A DNA stretch of 64,000 nt, from positions 1 through 64,000 of the forward strand of contig NZ_JACLGO010000005.1 of assembly GCF_014219065.1 (NCBI RefSeq), written 5' to 3'. The notes under the pieces are model-generated. The model worked only from the letters and a program-made list of their open reading frames with translations, made no database searches and was not told the DNA's origin. The position numbers and the translations under genes are program-made. Position 1 is the stretch's first letter. Each line of letters begins with the position of its first letter. Source of the DNA: Halopseudomonas xiamenensis. GTDB taxonomy: Bacteria > Pseudomonadota > Gammaproteobacteria > Pseudomonadales > Pseudomonadaceae. Of the stretch, positions 28,348 to 38,392 are shown in pieces.

Positions 28348-29082
28348 TCAGCCCTCGATCAATGTTCCCTCGGCGCTTCCTACCACTGCATTGAGCAGCG
28401 CGCCGGGCTTGTTCATGTTGAATACCCGCAGGGGCATCTGGTGATCGCGAATCAGACAGATGGCCGTCAGATCCATTACGCCCAGCTTGAGGTCCAGTAC
28501 CTGGTCATAGCTGAGCCGGTCAAAACGTTCGGCATTCGGATCCTTCATCGGATCCCGGTCGTACACGCCATCAACCTTGGTCGCCTTGAGTACCACATCG
28601 GCATCCACTTCGATACCGCGCAGGCAGGCGGCGGTGTCAGTGGTGAAGAACGGATTGCCGGTACCAGCGGAAAATATTACCACGTCGCCACCGGCCAGAT
28701 AGCGCATTGCCTTGCGCCGATCATAATGCTCGGTGACCCCTTCCATGGCAATCGCCGACATCACCCGGGTCTGGATATTGGAGCGCTCCAGGGAGTCGCG
28801 CATGGCCAGCGCGTTCATCACCGTGGCGAGCATACCCATGTGGTCGCCGGTGACCCGGTCCATGCCGGCGGCGCTGAGCGCTGCGCCGCGGAACAGGTTG
28901 CCACCGCCAATGACCAGCCCCACCTGGACCCCGATGCCGATCAACTGGCCGATCTCCAGCGCCATGCGGTCCAGTACCTTCGGGTCGATACCGAAGTCCT
29001 CGGTGCCCATCAGGGCCTCACCGCTGAGTTTTAGAAGAATTCGCTTGTACTTGGGCTGACGGCTGCTAGGTACCTGGGCCAT
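28348..29082 (-). CDS. pyrH: UMP kinase
   Basis: PyrH phosphorylates UMP to UDP and is allosterically controlled by GTP and UTP. The 244-residue amino acid kinase family protein has [12 protein letters not shown] near residue 15, [11 protein letters not shown] near residue 56 and a C-terminal [14 protein letters not shown] segment. It lies 183 bases downstream of tsf, with two hairpins between them. Confidence 0.97.
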   Translation of the reverse strand: MAQVPSSRQPKYKRILLKLSGEALMGTEDFGIDPKVLDRMALEIGQLIGIGVQVGLVIGGGNLFRGAALSAAGMDRVTGDHMGMLATVMNALAMRDSLERSNIQTRVMSAIAMEGVTEHYDRRKAMRYLAGGDVVIFSAGTGNPFFTTDTAACLRGIEVDADVVLKATKVDGVYDRDPMKDPNAERFDRLSYDQVLDLKLGVMDLTAICLIRDHQMPLRVFNMNKPGALLNAVVGSAEGTLIEG

Positions 29083-29162
29083 TCATCACTCTCCTGCTGT
29101 GGGGTGAAACACTCAACGAGTCACACCCAGACAACCGGAGCGCTGACTTGTTCAGTATTTCT

Positions 29163-29197
29163 TAAAAAGAAGGCTTCACGCCTGCGCGTGAAGCCTT
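29163..29197 (-). terminator. Intrinsic terminator after tsf
   Basis: A perfect 12-base stem (AAGGCTTCACGC, 29170-29181, with its complement at 29186-29197) and a 4-base loop is followed on the minus strand by a T-rich run at 29163-29169. It should end or attenuate rpsB-tsf transcription before pyrH. Confidence 0.85.
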
Positions 29198-29213
29198 CCT
29201 GGGTAACCTGGTT

Positions 29214-29237
29214 GCAGACTCCCCAGCGGGAGTCTGC
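29214..29237 (-). terminator. Second hairpin between tsf and pyrH
   Basis: A perfect 10-base stem (GCAGACTCCC at 29214-29223 with 29228-29237) with a CAGC loop lies just upstream of the main terminator. No T-run follows it, so it may protect the tsf mRNA 3' end or act in tandem rather than terminate on its own. Confidence 0.5.
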
Positions 29238-29265
29238 AGGAGCGTCGGTCACACCGCACCATGAC

Positions 29266-30135
29266 TTACTGCTTGGACGCAGCCACCTGGGCAGCCACTT
29301 CGGCAGCGAAGTCGACCTCGGCACGCTCGATGCCCTCGCCCACTTCGAAGCGGGTGAAGGAAACGATCTCGGCACCGGCTTTCTTGGCCAGTTCGCCAAC
29401 CTTGACTTCCGGATCCTTGACGAAGGCCTGCTCGACCAGGCTGGCTTCGGCGAGGAACTTGTTGATCCGGCCCTTGACCATGTTCTCGACGATATTTTCC
29501 GGCTTACCAGCGATCTTGTCGGCGTTCAGAGCCAGGAAGATTTCCTTTTCCTTCTCGACCACCTCAGGGGATACCTGGGACGGATCGAGCAGTTGCGGGT
29601 TGCTGGCGGCAACGTGCATGGCGATGTCGCGGGCCAGGTCAGCGTCGCCACCTTTCAGGGCAACCAGAACACCGATGCGGTGACCGTGCAGGTAGGCACC
29701 AACCACATCGCTCTCGACGCGAGCCAGACGACGGATGTTGACGTTCTCACCACACTTGGCCACCAGCGCCTCACGGGCGGATTCCTGATCAGCGATCAGC
29801 GGCGCAGCGTCAGTGTAGCCAGCGGCGAAGCCTTTCTCCAGGCTGTCGTTGACGAAGGCCTTGAAGTCATCCTGCAGCGCCAGGAAGTCGGTCTGGGAGT
29901 TGACTTCGATGATGATGGCGGACTTGTTGTCGTCAGCCACCTTGACCGCGATGGAACCTTCGGCGGCAATGTTGCCAGCCTTCTTGGCGGCCTTGATCGA
30001 GCCGGCGGCACGCATGTCATCGATGGCTTTCTCGATATCGCCACCGGCAGCAGCCAGTGCCTTCTTGCAATCCATCATGCCCTGGCCGGTACGCTCACGC
30101 AGTTCCTTGACCATGGCGGCAGTAATCTGTGACAT
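29266..30135 (-). CDS. tsf: Elongation factor Ts
   Basis: EF-Ts recycles EF-Tu from the GDP to the GTP form. The 289-residue protein has the N-terminal UBA-like domain with LRERTGQGMMDCKKAL (about residues 11-26), the core VEVNSQTDF-type segment (here EVNSQTDFLAL near residue 77) and two dimerisation subdomains. It follows rpsB by about 145 bases containing a terminator-like hairpin, so part of its expression may be attenuated. Confidence 0.98.
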   Translation of the reverse strand: MSQITAAMVKELRERTGQGMMDCKKALAAAGGDIEKAIDDMRAAGSIKAAKKAGNIAAEGSIAVKVADDNKSAIIIEVNSQTDFLALQDDFKAFVNDSLEKGFAAGYTDAAPLIADQESAREALVAKCGENVNIRRLARVESDVVGAYLHGHRIGVLVALKGGDADLARDIAMHVAASNPQLLDPSQVSPEVVEKEKEIFLALNADKIAGKPENIVENMVKGRINKFLAEASLVEQAFVKDPEVKVGELAKKAGAEIVSFTRFEVGEGIERAEVDFAAEVAAQVAASKQ

Positions 30136-30224
30136 GAATTATTCCTCTGACTTGCTTGATTGGGAGCTGTCCGCTGCTCAGGACAGCCTCAACATGTTGC
30201 TTTCAAGATATTTCAACATAGTGC

Positions 30225-30249
30225 AAAAAGGGGGCATGGCCCCCTTTTT
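30225..30249. terminator. Terminator-like hairpin between rpsB and tsf
   Basis: An 11-base stem AAAAAGGGGGC (30225-30235) pairs with GCCCCCTTTTT (30239-30249) around an ATG loop. On the minus strand the A-tract of the stem becomes a T-run, so it can work as an attenuator giving more rpsB than tsf message. It could work in either direction. Confidence 0.75.
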
Positions 30250-30281
30250 GAATACGGCTTTCAGACCACGCCGATTCCCGC

Positions 30282-31022
30282 TCAGCCTTCGGAGGCCTCG
30301 GAGACAGTAGCGGCTTCCTCGACGAACTCATCGACACCGCCGCTGTTCTTGCCGCGCAGTACCGCGTCAGCCATGGCACCAGCGTACAGCTTGATGGCGC
30401 GAATGGCGTCATCGTTGCCGGGGATCACGTAGTCGACGCCTTCCGGGCTGCTGTTGGTATCGACGATGCCGATCACCGGGATGCCCAGCTTGTTGGCTTC
30501 GGTGATGGCGATGCGTTCATGCTCGACGTCGATCACGAAGATCGCATCGGGCAGGCCGCCCATGTCCTTGATACCACCCAGACTGCGATCCAGCTTTTCC
30601 AGATCGCGCGAACGCATCAGCGCTTCTTTCTTGGTCAGCTTGGTGAAAGTGCCGTCTTCGGCCTGGGTTTCCAGGTCGCGCAGGCGCTTGATCGACTGAC
30701 GGATGGTCTTGTAGTTGGTCAGCATGCCGCCGAGCCAACGGTGATCCACATAAGGCATGCCGGCGCGGGTGGCTTCTTCAGCGATGATTTTGCTGGCAGC
30801 GCGCTTGGTACCGACGAACAGCAGCTTGTTCTTGCCGCTGGCCAGTTTCTCCACAAAGCTCAGGGCTTCGTGGAACATGGGCATGGTCTTTTCCAGGTTG
30901 ATGATGTGGATCTTGTTACGTGCACCGAAAATGAACTTGCCCATTTTCGGGTTCCAGTAACGGGTCTGGTGGCCGAAGTGCGCACCGGCCTTCAGCATGT
31001 CACGCATGGAAACTTGGGTCAT
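30282..31022 (-). CDS. rpsB: 30S ribosomal protein S2
   Basis: S2 is a late-assembling small-subunit protein and the known autogenous regulator of rpsB-tsf in gammaproteobacteria. The 246-residue protein begins [26 protein letters not shown] and has the conserved HIINLEKT and [25 protein letters not shown] segments. The ATG at 31022 is chosen; upstream in-frame codons belong to the leader. A structured leader of about 135 bases precedes it. Confidence 0.98.
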   Translation of the reverse strand: MTQVSMRDMLKAGAHFGHQTRYWNPKMGKFIFGARNKIHIINLEKTMPMFHEALSFVEKLASGKNKLLFVGTKRAASKIIAEEATRAGMPYVDHRWLGGMLTNYKTIRQSIKRLRDLETQAEDGTFTKLTKKEALMRSRDLEKLDRSLGGIKDMGGLPDAIFVIDVEHERIAITEANKLGIPVIGIVDTNSSPEGVDYVIPGNDDAIRAIKLYAGAMADAVLRGKNSGGVDEFVEEAATVSEASEG

Positions 31023-31171
31023 GATAACTCCATATATAGATCGGGTTGAGCCTCCACATATCCCGCTGTCCAACCCCGCAGGGCACCCAGGACAACGTGT
31101 CGATATGTGTGCGGTTTCAGTAATGCCTGTGGCGGAAAAGTCCCGCGTTCATTCAGGCGCGGCGCTTTATA
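31023..31171 (-). promoter_or_regulatory. rpsB promoter and leader
   Basis: On the minus strand an extended -10, TGATATAAA (hexamer TATAAA at 31166-31171), lies about 145 bases before the rpsB ATG; the -35 is weak. The leader contains a TGTCC...GGACA pairing (about 31068-31097) enclosing a GCCC/GGGG inner stem, in keeping with the S2-binding rpsB leaders known from gammaproteobacteria. The regulatory role is inferred from that family knowledge. Confidence 0.5.
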
Positions 31172-31251
31172 TCACAAAATGCCGGGCAGAATAAAGGCTG
31201 ACGTGCCGGACGGCACACCCTGCCCCGATGCACACAGCCCCTGACCAGTTC

Positions 31252-31260
31252 TGATAAACT
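31252..31260 (+). promoter_or_regulatory. Possible map promoter (extended -10)
   Basis: TGATAAACT fits an extended -10 (TGnTAAACT) 62 bases before the map ATG. No good -35 is visible. The divergent rpsB promoter lies about 90 bases away; together they fill the 299-base gap, which shows no ORF. Confidence 0.35.
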
Positions 31261-31321
31261 CTCGCCAGATCAATCCATCCCGCACGCCGGCTGGCGTGGC
31301 AACACGAGAGAATTTGCCCTC

Positions 31322-32110
31322 ATGAGCGTATCCATCAAGACCCCCGAAGACATCGCCGGCATGCGCGTGGCCGGCCGACTGGCCGCCGAGGTGCTGGAGA
31401 TGATCGGGGAATACGTCAAGCCGGGCGTGACCACCGAGGAACTGAACCAGCGCTGCCATGATTATATCGTCAACGTTCAGCAGGCCATTCCCGCCCCGTT
31501 GAACTACGGCGGTGGCCATGGTCGTATCCCGTTCCCCAAGTCCATCTGCACCTCGCTCAATCATGTGGTCTGCCATGGCATCCCGAATGACAAGCCACTG
31601 AAGAATGGCGATGCGATGAACATCGACATCACCGTGATCAAGGACGGCTACCACGGCGACACCAGCAAGATGTTCCATGTCGGCGATACTCCCGACTGGG
31701 TCACCCGGCTGTCGCGGGTCACCCAGGAATGCCTGTATAAAGGTATCTCGGTGGTGCGGCCCGGTGCCCGGCTGGGTGATATCGGCCAGATCATCCAGGA
31801 TCACGCCCACGCCAACCGCTACAGCGTGGTACGCGATTATTGCGGGCACGGCATCGGCAAGGTGTTTCATGAAGAACCCCAGGTGCTGCACTACGGCAAG
31901 GCCGGCACCGGCCTGGAACTGCAGGAAGGCATGACCTTCACCATCGAGCCGATGCTCAACCAGGGCCGCGCGGAAACCCGCCTGCTGGGCGATGGCTGGA
32001 CCGCCATCACCAAGGACCGCAAGCTGTCGGCCCAGTGGGAGCACACCATCCTGGTGACGGCCGATGGTTACGAAATCCTGACCCTGCGCAAGGAAGAAAC
32101 CTTCCGCTGA
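31322..32110 (+). CDS. map: Type I methionine aminopeptidase
   Basis: Map removes the initiator Met from nascent proteins. The 262-residue pita-bread fold enzyme shows its metal ligands: D102 in [11 protein letters not shown]113 in HGDTSKMF, the His in [13 protein letters not shown] near residue 180, and the Glu residues in FTIEPM and QWEHTILVT. It has no N-terminal zinc-finger extension, as expected for type Ia. It is divergent from rpsB and 25 bases ahead of glnD. Confidence 0.97.
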   Translation: MSVSIKTPEDIAGMRVAGRLAAEVLEMIGEYVKPGVTTEELNQRCHDYIVNVQQAIPAPLNYGGGHGRIPFPKSICTSLNHVVCHGIPNDKPLKNGDAMNIDITVIKDGYHGDTSKMFHVGDTPDWVTRLSRVTQECLYKGISVVRPGARLGDIGQIIQDHAHANRYSVVRDYCGHGIGKVFHEEPQVLHYGKAGTGLELQEGMTFTIEPMLNQGRAETRLLGDGWTAITKDRKLSAQWEHTILVTADGYEILTLRKEETFR

Positions 32111-32135
32111 GATCTACCGGAATCGAGGAAGCACT

Positions 32136-34835
32136 GTGGATCACGAATTATTTGACCCGAGCCAGTTCAAAGCCGACCTGGCATTAGCACGCAGCCCGAT
32201 TCCCGCTTTCAAGAAAGCCCTCCAGCACGCCGCGGATGTCCTGCAGGCGCGCTTCGAGGGTGGCCGCGACATCCACAAGCTGATCCATGATCGCGCCTGG
32301 CTCACCGACCAGATCCTGCGCCAGGCCTGGACCACCCTGGCCTGCCCCGAAGCCGACGACATCGCCCTGCTGGCGGTCGGCGGCTACGGCCGCGGCGAAC
32401 TGCACCCGCATTCGGACATCGACCTGCTGATCCTGCTGCGCGACGGCAACAGCGGCGAGCGTTACCACGAGGCCATCAGCCGCTTCCTCACCCTGCTCTG
32501 GGATATCGGTCTGGAGGTCGGCCAGAGCGTGCGCAGCATCGACGAATGCCAGCAGGAGGCGCGCGCCGACGTCACCGTCATCACCAACCTGATGGAATCA
32601 CGCATCCTGGTCGGCGACCAGCCGTTGCGCCAGGCCATGATCGACGCGGTCGGCCCGCAGCAGATGTGGACCAGTGCCGAGTTCTTCCGCGCCAAGCGTG
32701 CCGAGCAGCACGCCCGGCATGCCAAGTTCAACGATACCGAGTACAACCTCGAACCCAACGTCAAGAGCTCCCCCGGCGGCCTGCGTGACATCCAGACCAT
32801 CGGCTGGGTGGCGCTGCGCCACTTCGGCACCAGCAACCTGCGCGAACTGGTGGACCAGGGTTTTCTCAACGAGCCCGAATACAACATCCTGGCCGGCGGC
32901 CGGGCCTTTCTCTGGCAGGTGCGCTTCGCCCTGCACACCCTGGCCGGGCGCGCCGAGGACCGTCTGCTGTTCGACCATCAGCGAGCCCTGGCCCGGCTGT
33001 TCGGCTTCGAGGACAACGACGCCAAGCTGGCGGTCGAGCGCTTCATGCAGAAGTACTACCGCATCGTCATGTCATTGTCGGAACTCAACGACCTGCTGAT
33101 GCAGCATTTCGAGGAGATCCTGCTGCGCGATGCCGAGGCGGCGACTATCCAGCCGCTCAATGCCCGCTTCCAGGTGCGCAATCACTATATCGAAGTGACC
33201 CACCCGCAGGTGTTCAAGCGTACCCCCTTCGCCCTGCTGGAGATCTTCCTGCTGATGGCCCAGCACCCGGAAATCCGTGGTGTGCGCGCCGACACCATTC
33301 GCCTGCTGCGTGATCACCGGCACCTGATCGACGACGAGTTTCGCAGTGATATCCGCAACACCAGCCTGTTCGTCGAGCTGCTGCGCTGCCGCGAAGGCAT
33401 TCATCGCAACCTGCGGCGGATGAACCGCTATGGCATCCTCGGGCGCTACCTGCCGGAGTTCGGCCGTATCGTCGGGCAGATGCAGCACGACCTGTTCCAC
33501 ATCTACACGGTGGATGCGCACACGCTGAATCTGATCAAGCACCTGCGCAAGCTCGGCCGCCCCGACTACCAGGAAAAGTACCCGCTGGCCTGGAAGATCT
33601 TCTGCCGCCTGCCCAAGCCGGACCTGCTGTACATGGCCGGGCTGTACCACGACATCGCCAAGGGCCGCGGCGGCGACCACTCCGAACTCGGCGCGCTCGA
33701 TGCTACCCGCTTCTGCCAGCGCCACCAGTTGCCGGCCTGGGACACCCACCTGGTCAGTTGGCTGGTGGAGAACCACCTGATCATGTCCACCACCGCCCAG
33801 CGCAAGGACATTTCCGATCCGCAGGTGATTCATGACTTCGCCGTGCAGATGGGCAACCAGGTACGCCTGGACTATCTGTACGTGCTGACCATCGCCGATA
33901 TCAATGCCACCAACCCGAACCTGTGGAACTCCTGGCGCGCCTCGCTGCTGCGCCAGCTGTACACCGAAACCAAACGCGCCCTGCGCCGCGGCCTGGACAA
34001 CCCGCCCAACCGCGCCGAACAGATCGCCGATACCCAGCGCGCCGCCATGGACATCCTGGTGCGCAGCGGCATCGACGAGGACGATACCGAGGCGTTGTGG
34101 GCCCAACTGGGCGACAACTATTTTCTGCGCCATACCGCCAGCGATATCGCCTGGCACACCGAGGCGATCGTCCAGCACCCCCTGCACCGCGGGCCACTGG
34201 TGCTGATCAAGGAGACTGCCCAGCGCGAGTTCGAAGGCGCCACCCAGATCTTTCTCTACACTCCCGAACAGCACGACCTGTTCGCGGTGACGGTGGCGGC
34301 CATGGACCAGCTCAACCTGAGCATCCAGGACGCCCGGGTGATCACCACCAACCACATCAACCTGGGTACCTATATCGTGCTGGACGCCGATGGCGGCTCG
34401 ATCGGCGACAATCCCGAGCGTACCCGCGAGATCAAGCGCGAGCTGGTCGACGCGCTGTCCGACCCGGATGCCTACCCGGCGATCATCCAGCGCCGGGTCC
34501 CGCGTCAGCTCAAGCATTTCGCCTTCGCCCCGGAAGTCACCATCTTCACCGACCATGGTGGCCAGCACACCATCCTCGAACTCAGCGCCCCCGACCGGCC
34601 CGGTCTGCTGGCAAAGATGGGAAAAATATTTCTGGATTTCGACATCAGCGTGCAAAATGCCAAGATCGTCACGCTGGGCGAACGCGTGGATGATGTTTTC
34701 GTACTGACCGATGCCGACAACCAACCGTTGTCCGACCCGCAATTGTGCCAGCGCCTGCAGAACACCATTATCCGAACGCTCAGTTACAACACCGGCCAGC
34801 CGGACACCGGCATGCCGCAATCCATGGATATCTGA
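32136..34835 (+). CDS. glnD: Bifunctional [PII] uridylyltransferase / uridylyl-removing enzyme
   Basis: GlnD senses glutamine and uridylylates or deuridylylates PII proteins, controlling nitrogen assimilation. The 899-residue protein has the nucleotidyltransferase motif [18 protein letters not shown] with D94 and D96, an HD hydrolase domain with [14 protein letters not shown] and [18 protein letters not shown] around residues 450-525, and two C-terminal ACT domains (about 705-790 and 815-890). It starts with GTG at 32136, and a GAGGAAG sequence lies just upstream. It precedes dapC by a few bases. Confidence 0.97.
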   Translation: MDHELFDPSQFKADLALARSPIPAFKKALQHAADVLQARFEGGRDIHKLIHDRAWLTDQILRQAWTTLACPEADDIALLAVGGYGRGELHPHSDIDLLILLRDGNSGERYHEAISRFLTLLWDIGLEVGQSVRSIDECQQEARADVTVITNLMESRILVGDQPLRQAMIDAVGPQQMWTSAEFFRAKRAEQHARHAKFNDTEYNLEPNVKSSPGGLRDIQTIGWVALRHFGTSNLRELVDQGFLNEPEYNILAGGRAFLWQVRFALHTLAGRAEDRLLFDHQRALARLFGFEDNDAKLAVERFMQKYYRIVMSLSELNDLLMQHFEEILLRDAEAATIQPLNARFQVRNHYIEVTHPQVFKRTPFALLEIFLLMAQHPEIRGVRADTIRLLRDHRHLIDDEFRSDIRNTSLFVELLRCREGIHRNLRRMNRYGILGRYLPEFGRIVGQMQHDLFHIYTVDAHTLNLIKHLRKLGRPDYQEKYPLAWKIFCRLPKPDLLYMAGLYHDIAKGRGGDHSELGALDATRFCQRHQLPAWDTHLVSWLVENHLIMSTTAQRKDISDPQVIHDFAVQMGNQVRLDYLYVLTIADINATNPNLWNSWRASLLRQLYTETKRALRRGLDNPPNRAEQIADTQRAAMDILVRSGIDEDDTEALWAQLGDNYFLRHTASDIAWHTEAIVQHPLHRGPLVLIKETAQREFEGATQIFLYTPEQHDLFAVTVAAMDQLNLSIQDARVITTNHINLGTYIVLDADGGSIGDNPERTREIKRELVDALSDPDAYPAIIQRRVPRQLKHFAFAPEVTIFTDHGGQHTILELSAPDRPGLLAKMGKIFLDFDISVQNAKIVTLGERVDDVFVLTDADNQPLSDPQLCQRLQNTIIRTLSYNTGQPDTGMPQSMDI

Positions 34836-34842
34836 GGACCGG

Positions 34843-36039
34843 ATGAACACCGATCTGCAACGGCTGCAGCCCTACCCGTTCGAGAAACTGCGGGCGCTGC
34901 TCGCCGACGTCGTGCCCAATCCCGAGCTGGCACCGATTTCCCTGTCCATCGGCGAGCCCAAGCATGCTGCCCCGGCCTTTGTGCTGGACACCCTGGCCGC
35001 CAATCTGGCACAGGCCGCGGTCTACCCGACCAGCGCCGGCCTGCCGGCGTTGCGCCAGGGTATCGCCGGCTGGCTCAACCAGCGCTTCGGGCTGCCGGCC
35101 GGCATGCTCGATGCCGAGCGCCATGTACTGCCGGTCACCGGCACCCGCGAGGCGCTGTTTTCCTTCACCCAGGCCGTGGTGCAGCGTGATCCCCAGGGCC
35201 TGGTGGTCAGCCCCAACCCCTTCTACCAGATCTACGAAGGCGCCGCGCTGCTGGCCGGAGTGCAGCCGCACTACCTGCCCTGCGACGCCCGCCAGGGCTT
35301 CATTCCCGATTTCGACCGGGTGCCGGCGGATATCTGGCAACGCTGCCAGTTGCTGTTCATCTGCTCCCCCGGCAACCCCACCGGCGCGGTCATTGCGCTG
35401 GAGCAACTGCAGAAACTCATCGAGCTGGCTGATCGTTACGACTTCGTCATCGCCTCGGACGAGTGCTACAGCGAGATCTACCCCCCGGGCCAGAGCGCGC
35501 CGCCCGGCCTGCTGCAGGCCTGCGCCGCCATGGGCCGTAGCGACTTCGCCCGCTGCGTGGTGTTCCACAGCCTGTCCAAGCGCTCCAACCTGCCCGGCCT
35601 GCGCTCCGGCTTCGTCGCCGGCGATGCCAGCCTGCTCGGCCCGTACCTGACCTACCGCACCTACCACGGTTGCGCCATGCCGATCCCCACCCAACTGGCC
35701 AGCCTCGCCGCCTGGCAGGACGAGCAGCATGTCGCGGCCAACCGCGAGATGTACCAGAGCAAGTTCGATGCGGTGCTGAGCATTCTCGGCGACGTCATGG
35801 ACATCCAGCGCCCCAACGCCGGCTTCTACCTGTGGCCAGCCACGCCGCTGGACGACGAGACCTTCACCCGGCGCCTGCTCGCCGAGCAGAACGTCGCGGT
35901 GGTACCGGGCCGCTATCTGTCCCGTGAAGTCGATGGCCACAACCCCGGCGCCGGCCGGGTACGCATGGCCCTGGTCGCACCGCTGGCCGACTGCATCGAA
36001 GCCGCCCACCGTATCCGCACCTTTATCAGGAGCCTGTGA
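34843..36039 (+). CDS. dapC: Succinyldiaminopimelate transaminase
   Basis: DapC is a PLP-dependent fold-type I aminotransferase that converts N-succinyl-2-amino-6-ketopimelate to succinyl-diaminopimelate in lysine and cell-wall precursor synthesis. The 398-residue protein has SPGNPTGAVI near residue 178, SDECYSEIY near residue 207 and the PLP Lys in HSLSKRSNLPGLRSGF near residue 247. The ATG at 34843 comes 7 bases after the glnD stop. Placement beside dapD fits this role over a general aminotransferase. Confidence 0.92.
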   Translation: MNTDLQRLQPYPFEKLRALLADVVPNPELAPISLSIGEPKHAAPAFVLDTLAANLAQAAVYPTSAGLPALRQGIAGWLNQRFGLPAGMLDAERHVLPVTGTREALFSFTQAVVQRDPQGLVVSPNPFYQIYEGAALLAGVQPHYLPCDARQGFIPDFDRVPADIWQRCQLLFICSPGNPTGAVIALEQLQKLIELADRYDFVIASDECYSEIYPPGQSAPPGLLQACAAMGRSDFARCVVFHSLSKRSNLPGLRSGFVAGDASLLGPYLTYRTYHGCAMPIPTQLASLAAWQDEQHVAANREMYQSKFDAVLSILGDVMDIQRPNAGFYLWPATPLDDETFTRRLLAEQNVAVVPGRYLSREVDGHNPGAGRVRMALVAPLADCIEAAHRIRTFIRSL

Positions 36040-36041
36040 AG

Positions 36042-36383
36042 ATGATCACCCTGTATGGCATCAAGGCCTGCGACACCATGAAGAAAGCCCGCACCTGGCT
36101 GGACGAGCACGGTATCGAGTACCACTTCCATGACTACAAGAAGGAAGGCATCGACGCCGAACACCTGCGCAACTGGTGTCAGGAGCACGGCTGGGAGAAG
36201 GTCCTCAATCGCCAGGGCACCACCTTCCGCAAGCTCGACGACGCGGACAAGCAGGATATCGACCTGGACAAGGCCGTCGCCTTGATGCAGGCCAACCCCT
36301 CGATGATAAAAAGACCGGTACTGGATATCGGCCCACGGCGTCTGGTCGGCTTCAAGCCGGAACTGTACGCCACTGCCTTTTGA
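36042..36383 (+). CDS. Spx/ArsC-family reductase-like protein (YffB type)
   Basis: This 113-residue protein belongs to the ArsC/Spx thioredoxin-fold family of the YffB type, whose true substrate is uncertain. A single Cys (C10) lies in TLYGIKACDTMKKAR, and the C-terminus has the IKRPVLDIGPRRLVGFKPE element with the conserved Arg-Pro. The ATG at 36042 is chosen because AGGAG (36028-36032) lies 9 bases before it; a GTG at 36036 that overlaps the dapC stop is too close to that site. Its place between dapC and dapD is conserved in pseudomonads, but a role in the lysine pathway is unproven. Confidence 0.85.
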   Translation: MITLYGIKACDTMKKARTWLDEHGIEYHFHDYKKEGIDAEHLRNWCQEHGWEKVLNRQGTTFRKLDDADKQDIDLDKAVALMQANPSMIKRPVLDIGPRRLVGFKPELYATAF

Positions 36384-36408
36384 CACCACGCACGAAGGAT
36401 CCACACTG

Positions 36409-37443
36409 ATGAGCGACCATTTCAGTCTTGCTCTGGGTATCGGCACCCAAAACAGCGCCGGCGACTGGCTGGAGGTGTTCTACCCCCAGCCCATTCTTCA
36501 CCCTGACCGCGAGCTGGTGGCGATATTCGCCACACACCTCGCCTACCAGGGTGGCAACCAGGCCATCAAGCTGCCTCCCAATCAGTGCGCCGTACTCGGC
36601 AAAGCCCTTGTCGATGCAGGCTTTGCCGAGCTCGGCGCATTGACCAGCCAGTTGCAGCACAGCACCCGGCCGCTGGTGGTCACCATCCTCGAAACCGACG
36701 ATGCACCCACCACCACACCTGGCGCCTACCTCAAGTTGCACCTGCTGTCGCACCGCCTGGTCAAACCGCATGAGGTGGTGCTGGCCGGGCTGTTCCCGCT
36801 GCTGCCGAATGTGGCCTGGACCAACCAGGGCGCGATCGATATCCAGGAACTCCCGCAACGCCAGCTCGAAGCCCGCCTGCGCGGCGAGGACCTGCAGGTA
36901 CACAGCGTGGACAAGTTCCCGATCATGACCAACTACGTGGTACCCAACGGGGTACGCATCGCCGATACCGCCCGGGTGCGCCTGGGCGCCTATATCGGCG
37001 AGGGCACCACGGTGATGCATGAAGGCTTCATCAACTTCAATGCCGGTACCGCCGGCACCAGCATGGTCGAAGGCCGCATCTCCGCTGGCGTGTTCATCGG
37101 CAAGGGCTCGGACCTGGGCGGCGGCTGCTCGACCATGGGCACCCTGTCCGGTGGCGGCAATATCGTCATCTCGGTAGGTGAAGGCTGCCTGATCGGGGCC
37201 AACGCCGGTATCGGCATCCCGCTGGGCGACCGCTGCACCGTGGAAGCCGGCCTGTACATCACCGCCGGACTGAAGGTCGCCCTGCTGGATGACGCCGACA
37301 ACCAGGTGGGCATCGTCAAGGCACGGGAGCTGGCCAACCAGCCGGACCTGCTGTTCCGCCGCAACTCACAGACCGGTTCGATCGAGTGCAAGACCAACAA
37401 GAGCGCCATCGCACTGAATGACATGCTGCACTCGCATAACTGA
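36409..37443 (+). CDS. dapD: Tetrahydrodipicolinate N-succinyltransferase (long pseudomonad type)
   Basis: DapD adds succinate from succinyl-CoA to tetrahydrodipicolinate, the first committed step of the succinylase branch to diaminopimelate. The 344-residue length and sequence are the long form of Pseudomonas and Actinobacteria rather than the 274-residue enteric form. Residues 1-165 form the N-terminal domain; the left-handed beta-helix follows, with VVPNGVRIADTARVRLGAYIG, FINFNAGTAG and GGGCSTMGTLSGGGN segments. It is followed by a GC-rich hairpin and then convergent tcdA. Confidence 0.95.
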   Translation: MSDHFSLALGIGTQNSAGDWLEVFYPQPILHPDRELVAIFATHLAYQGGNQAIKLPPNQCAVLGKALVDAGFAELGALTSQLQHSTRPLVVTILETDDAPTTTPGAYLKLHLLSHRLVKPHEVVLAGLFPLLPNVAWTNQGAIDIQELPQRQLEARLRGEDLQVHSVDKFPIMTNYVVPNGVRIADTARVRLGAYIGEGTTVMHEGFINFNAGTAGTSMVEGRISAGVFIGKGSDLGGGCSTMGTLSGGGNIVISVGEGCLIGANAGIGIPLGDRCTVEAGLYITAGLKVALLDDADNQVGIVKARELANQPDLLFRRNSQTGSIECKTNKSAIALNDMLHSHN

Positions 37444-37450
37444 TGCTAAG

Positions 37451-37472
37451 GAAGCCCGGTGCGCCGGGCTTC
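37451..37472. terminator. Hairpin between convergent dapD and tcdA
   Basis: A perfect 9-base stem GAAGCCCGG (37451-37459) pairs with 37464-37472 around TGCG, directly after the dapD stop. T-runs are poor on both sides, so it is a probable but imperfect bidirectional terminator. Confidence 0.5.
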
Positions 37473-37502
37473 TGGCTCACAGTGAACAGGTATGGCTGAG
37501 AC

Positions 37503-38279
37503 TCAACGTAGAATCCGCTTGACCGCCTGCGCTGCCGCCACCATGCCAAAGGTGGCAGTGACCATGGTCACCGAGCCGAAGCCACCCGAGCAATCCAGCT
37601 TCACCCCCTCACCGACGAAGGCCTTCTGCTGGCACACCGAGCCATCCGGCTTGGGATAGCGCAGCTGCTCGGTGGAATACACACAGGGCACACCGAAGCT
37701 GCGCTTGCTGTCGGCACGCGGGAAGTTATGGTCGCGCCGCAGCAGTGAACGCGCCTTGGCCGCCAGCGGGTCGTTGACGGTCTTCGACAGATCGGCCACG
37801 GTGATCATGGTCGGGTCGATCTGCCCACCGGCACCGCCGGTGGTGATGATGGGAATCTTGCGCCGCCGACACCAGGCGATCAGCGCCACCTTGGAGGCAA
37901 CGCTGTCGATGCAGTCCACCACGCAGTCGATGTCCGCGGTGATGTATTCAGCCAGGGTGTCGGGCGTGACGAAACCCATGATCGGACGCACCTCGCAGCC
38001 CGGGTTGATCGCCTGCAGGCGCTCGCCCATCACCTCCACCTTCAGCCGTCCGATATTGCCCTTCATCGCCGGCAGCTGGCGATTGGTATTGGTCACGCAG
38101 ATGTCATCCATGTCGATCAGGGTGATGCGACCTATGCCGGTACGTGCCAGCGCCTCGGCCGCCCAACTGCCGACCCCGCCGATACCTACCACCGCCACAT
38201 GGCTGGCCTGCAGGCGCGCGAGGGCGTCACGGCCATAGAGCCGGGCTATGCCACCGAATCGGGGATCATCAACGGACAT
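37503..38279 (-). CDS. tcdA: tRNA threonylcarbamoyladenosine dehydratase
   Basis: TcdA (CsdL) is an E1-like enzyme that cyclises t6A37 in tRNA using ATP; TsaB, which helps make t6A, is at 56915-57589 in the same window. The 258-residue protein has the nucleotide loop VVGIGGVGSWAAEALARTG near residue 30, LIDMDDICVTNTNRQ near residue 54, and the C-terminal KLDCSGGFGSVTMVTATFGM. The ATG before SVDDPRFGG is chosen; upstream codons run into the intergenic DnaA-box-like region. Confidence 0.93.
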   Translation of the reverse strand: MSVDDPRFGGIARLYGRDALARLQASHVAVVGIGGVGSWAAEALARTGIGRITLIDMDDICVTNTNRQLPAMKGNIGRLKVEVMGERLQAINPGCEVRPIMGFVTPDTLAEYITADIDCVVDCIDSVASKVALIAWCRRRKIPIITTGGAGGQIDPTMITVADLSKTVNDPLAAKARSLLRRDHNFPRADSKRSFGVPCVYSTEQLRYPKPDGSVCQQKAFVGEGVKLDCSGGFGSVTMVTATFGMVAAAQAVKRILR

Positions 38280-38392
38280 GTCAACCTCGCAGCAATCAGG
38301 CCGCGCAGTATACCCCATGTGCCACCTGCTCAATAAACGACCAGCAACGCCAAAGGCAGGCCCGGCGTGCCCTGCTCCGTTCTACCCTGAGG

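Noticed and set aside
31172..32044. A 290-codon minus-strand frame opposite map that reaches into the rpsB-map gap
   Set aside because: It covers the map catalytic region on the wrong strand and would start inside map; no family features.
33072..34850. A 592-codon frame antisense to glnD
   Set aside because: Same artefact: composition is that of reversed GC-rich codons and no motif is visible, while glnD has all its domains.
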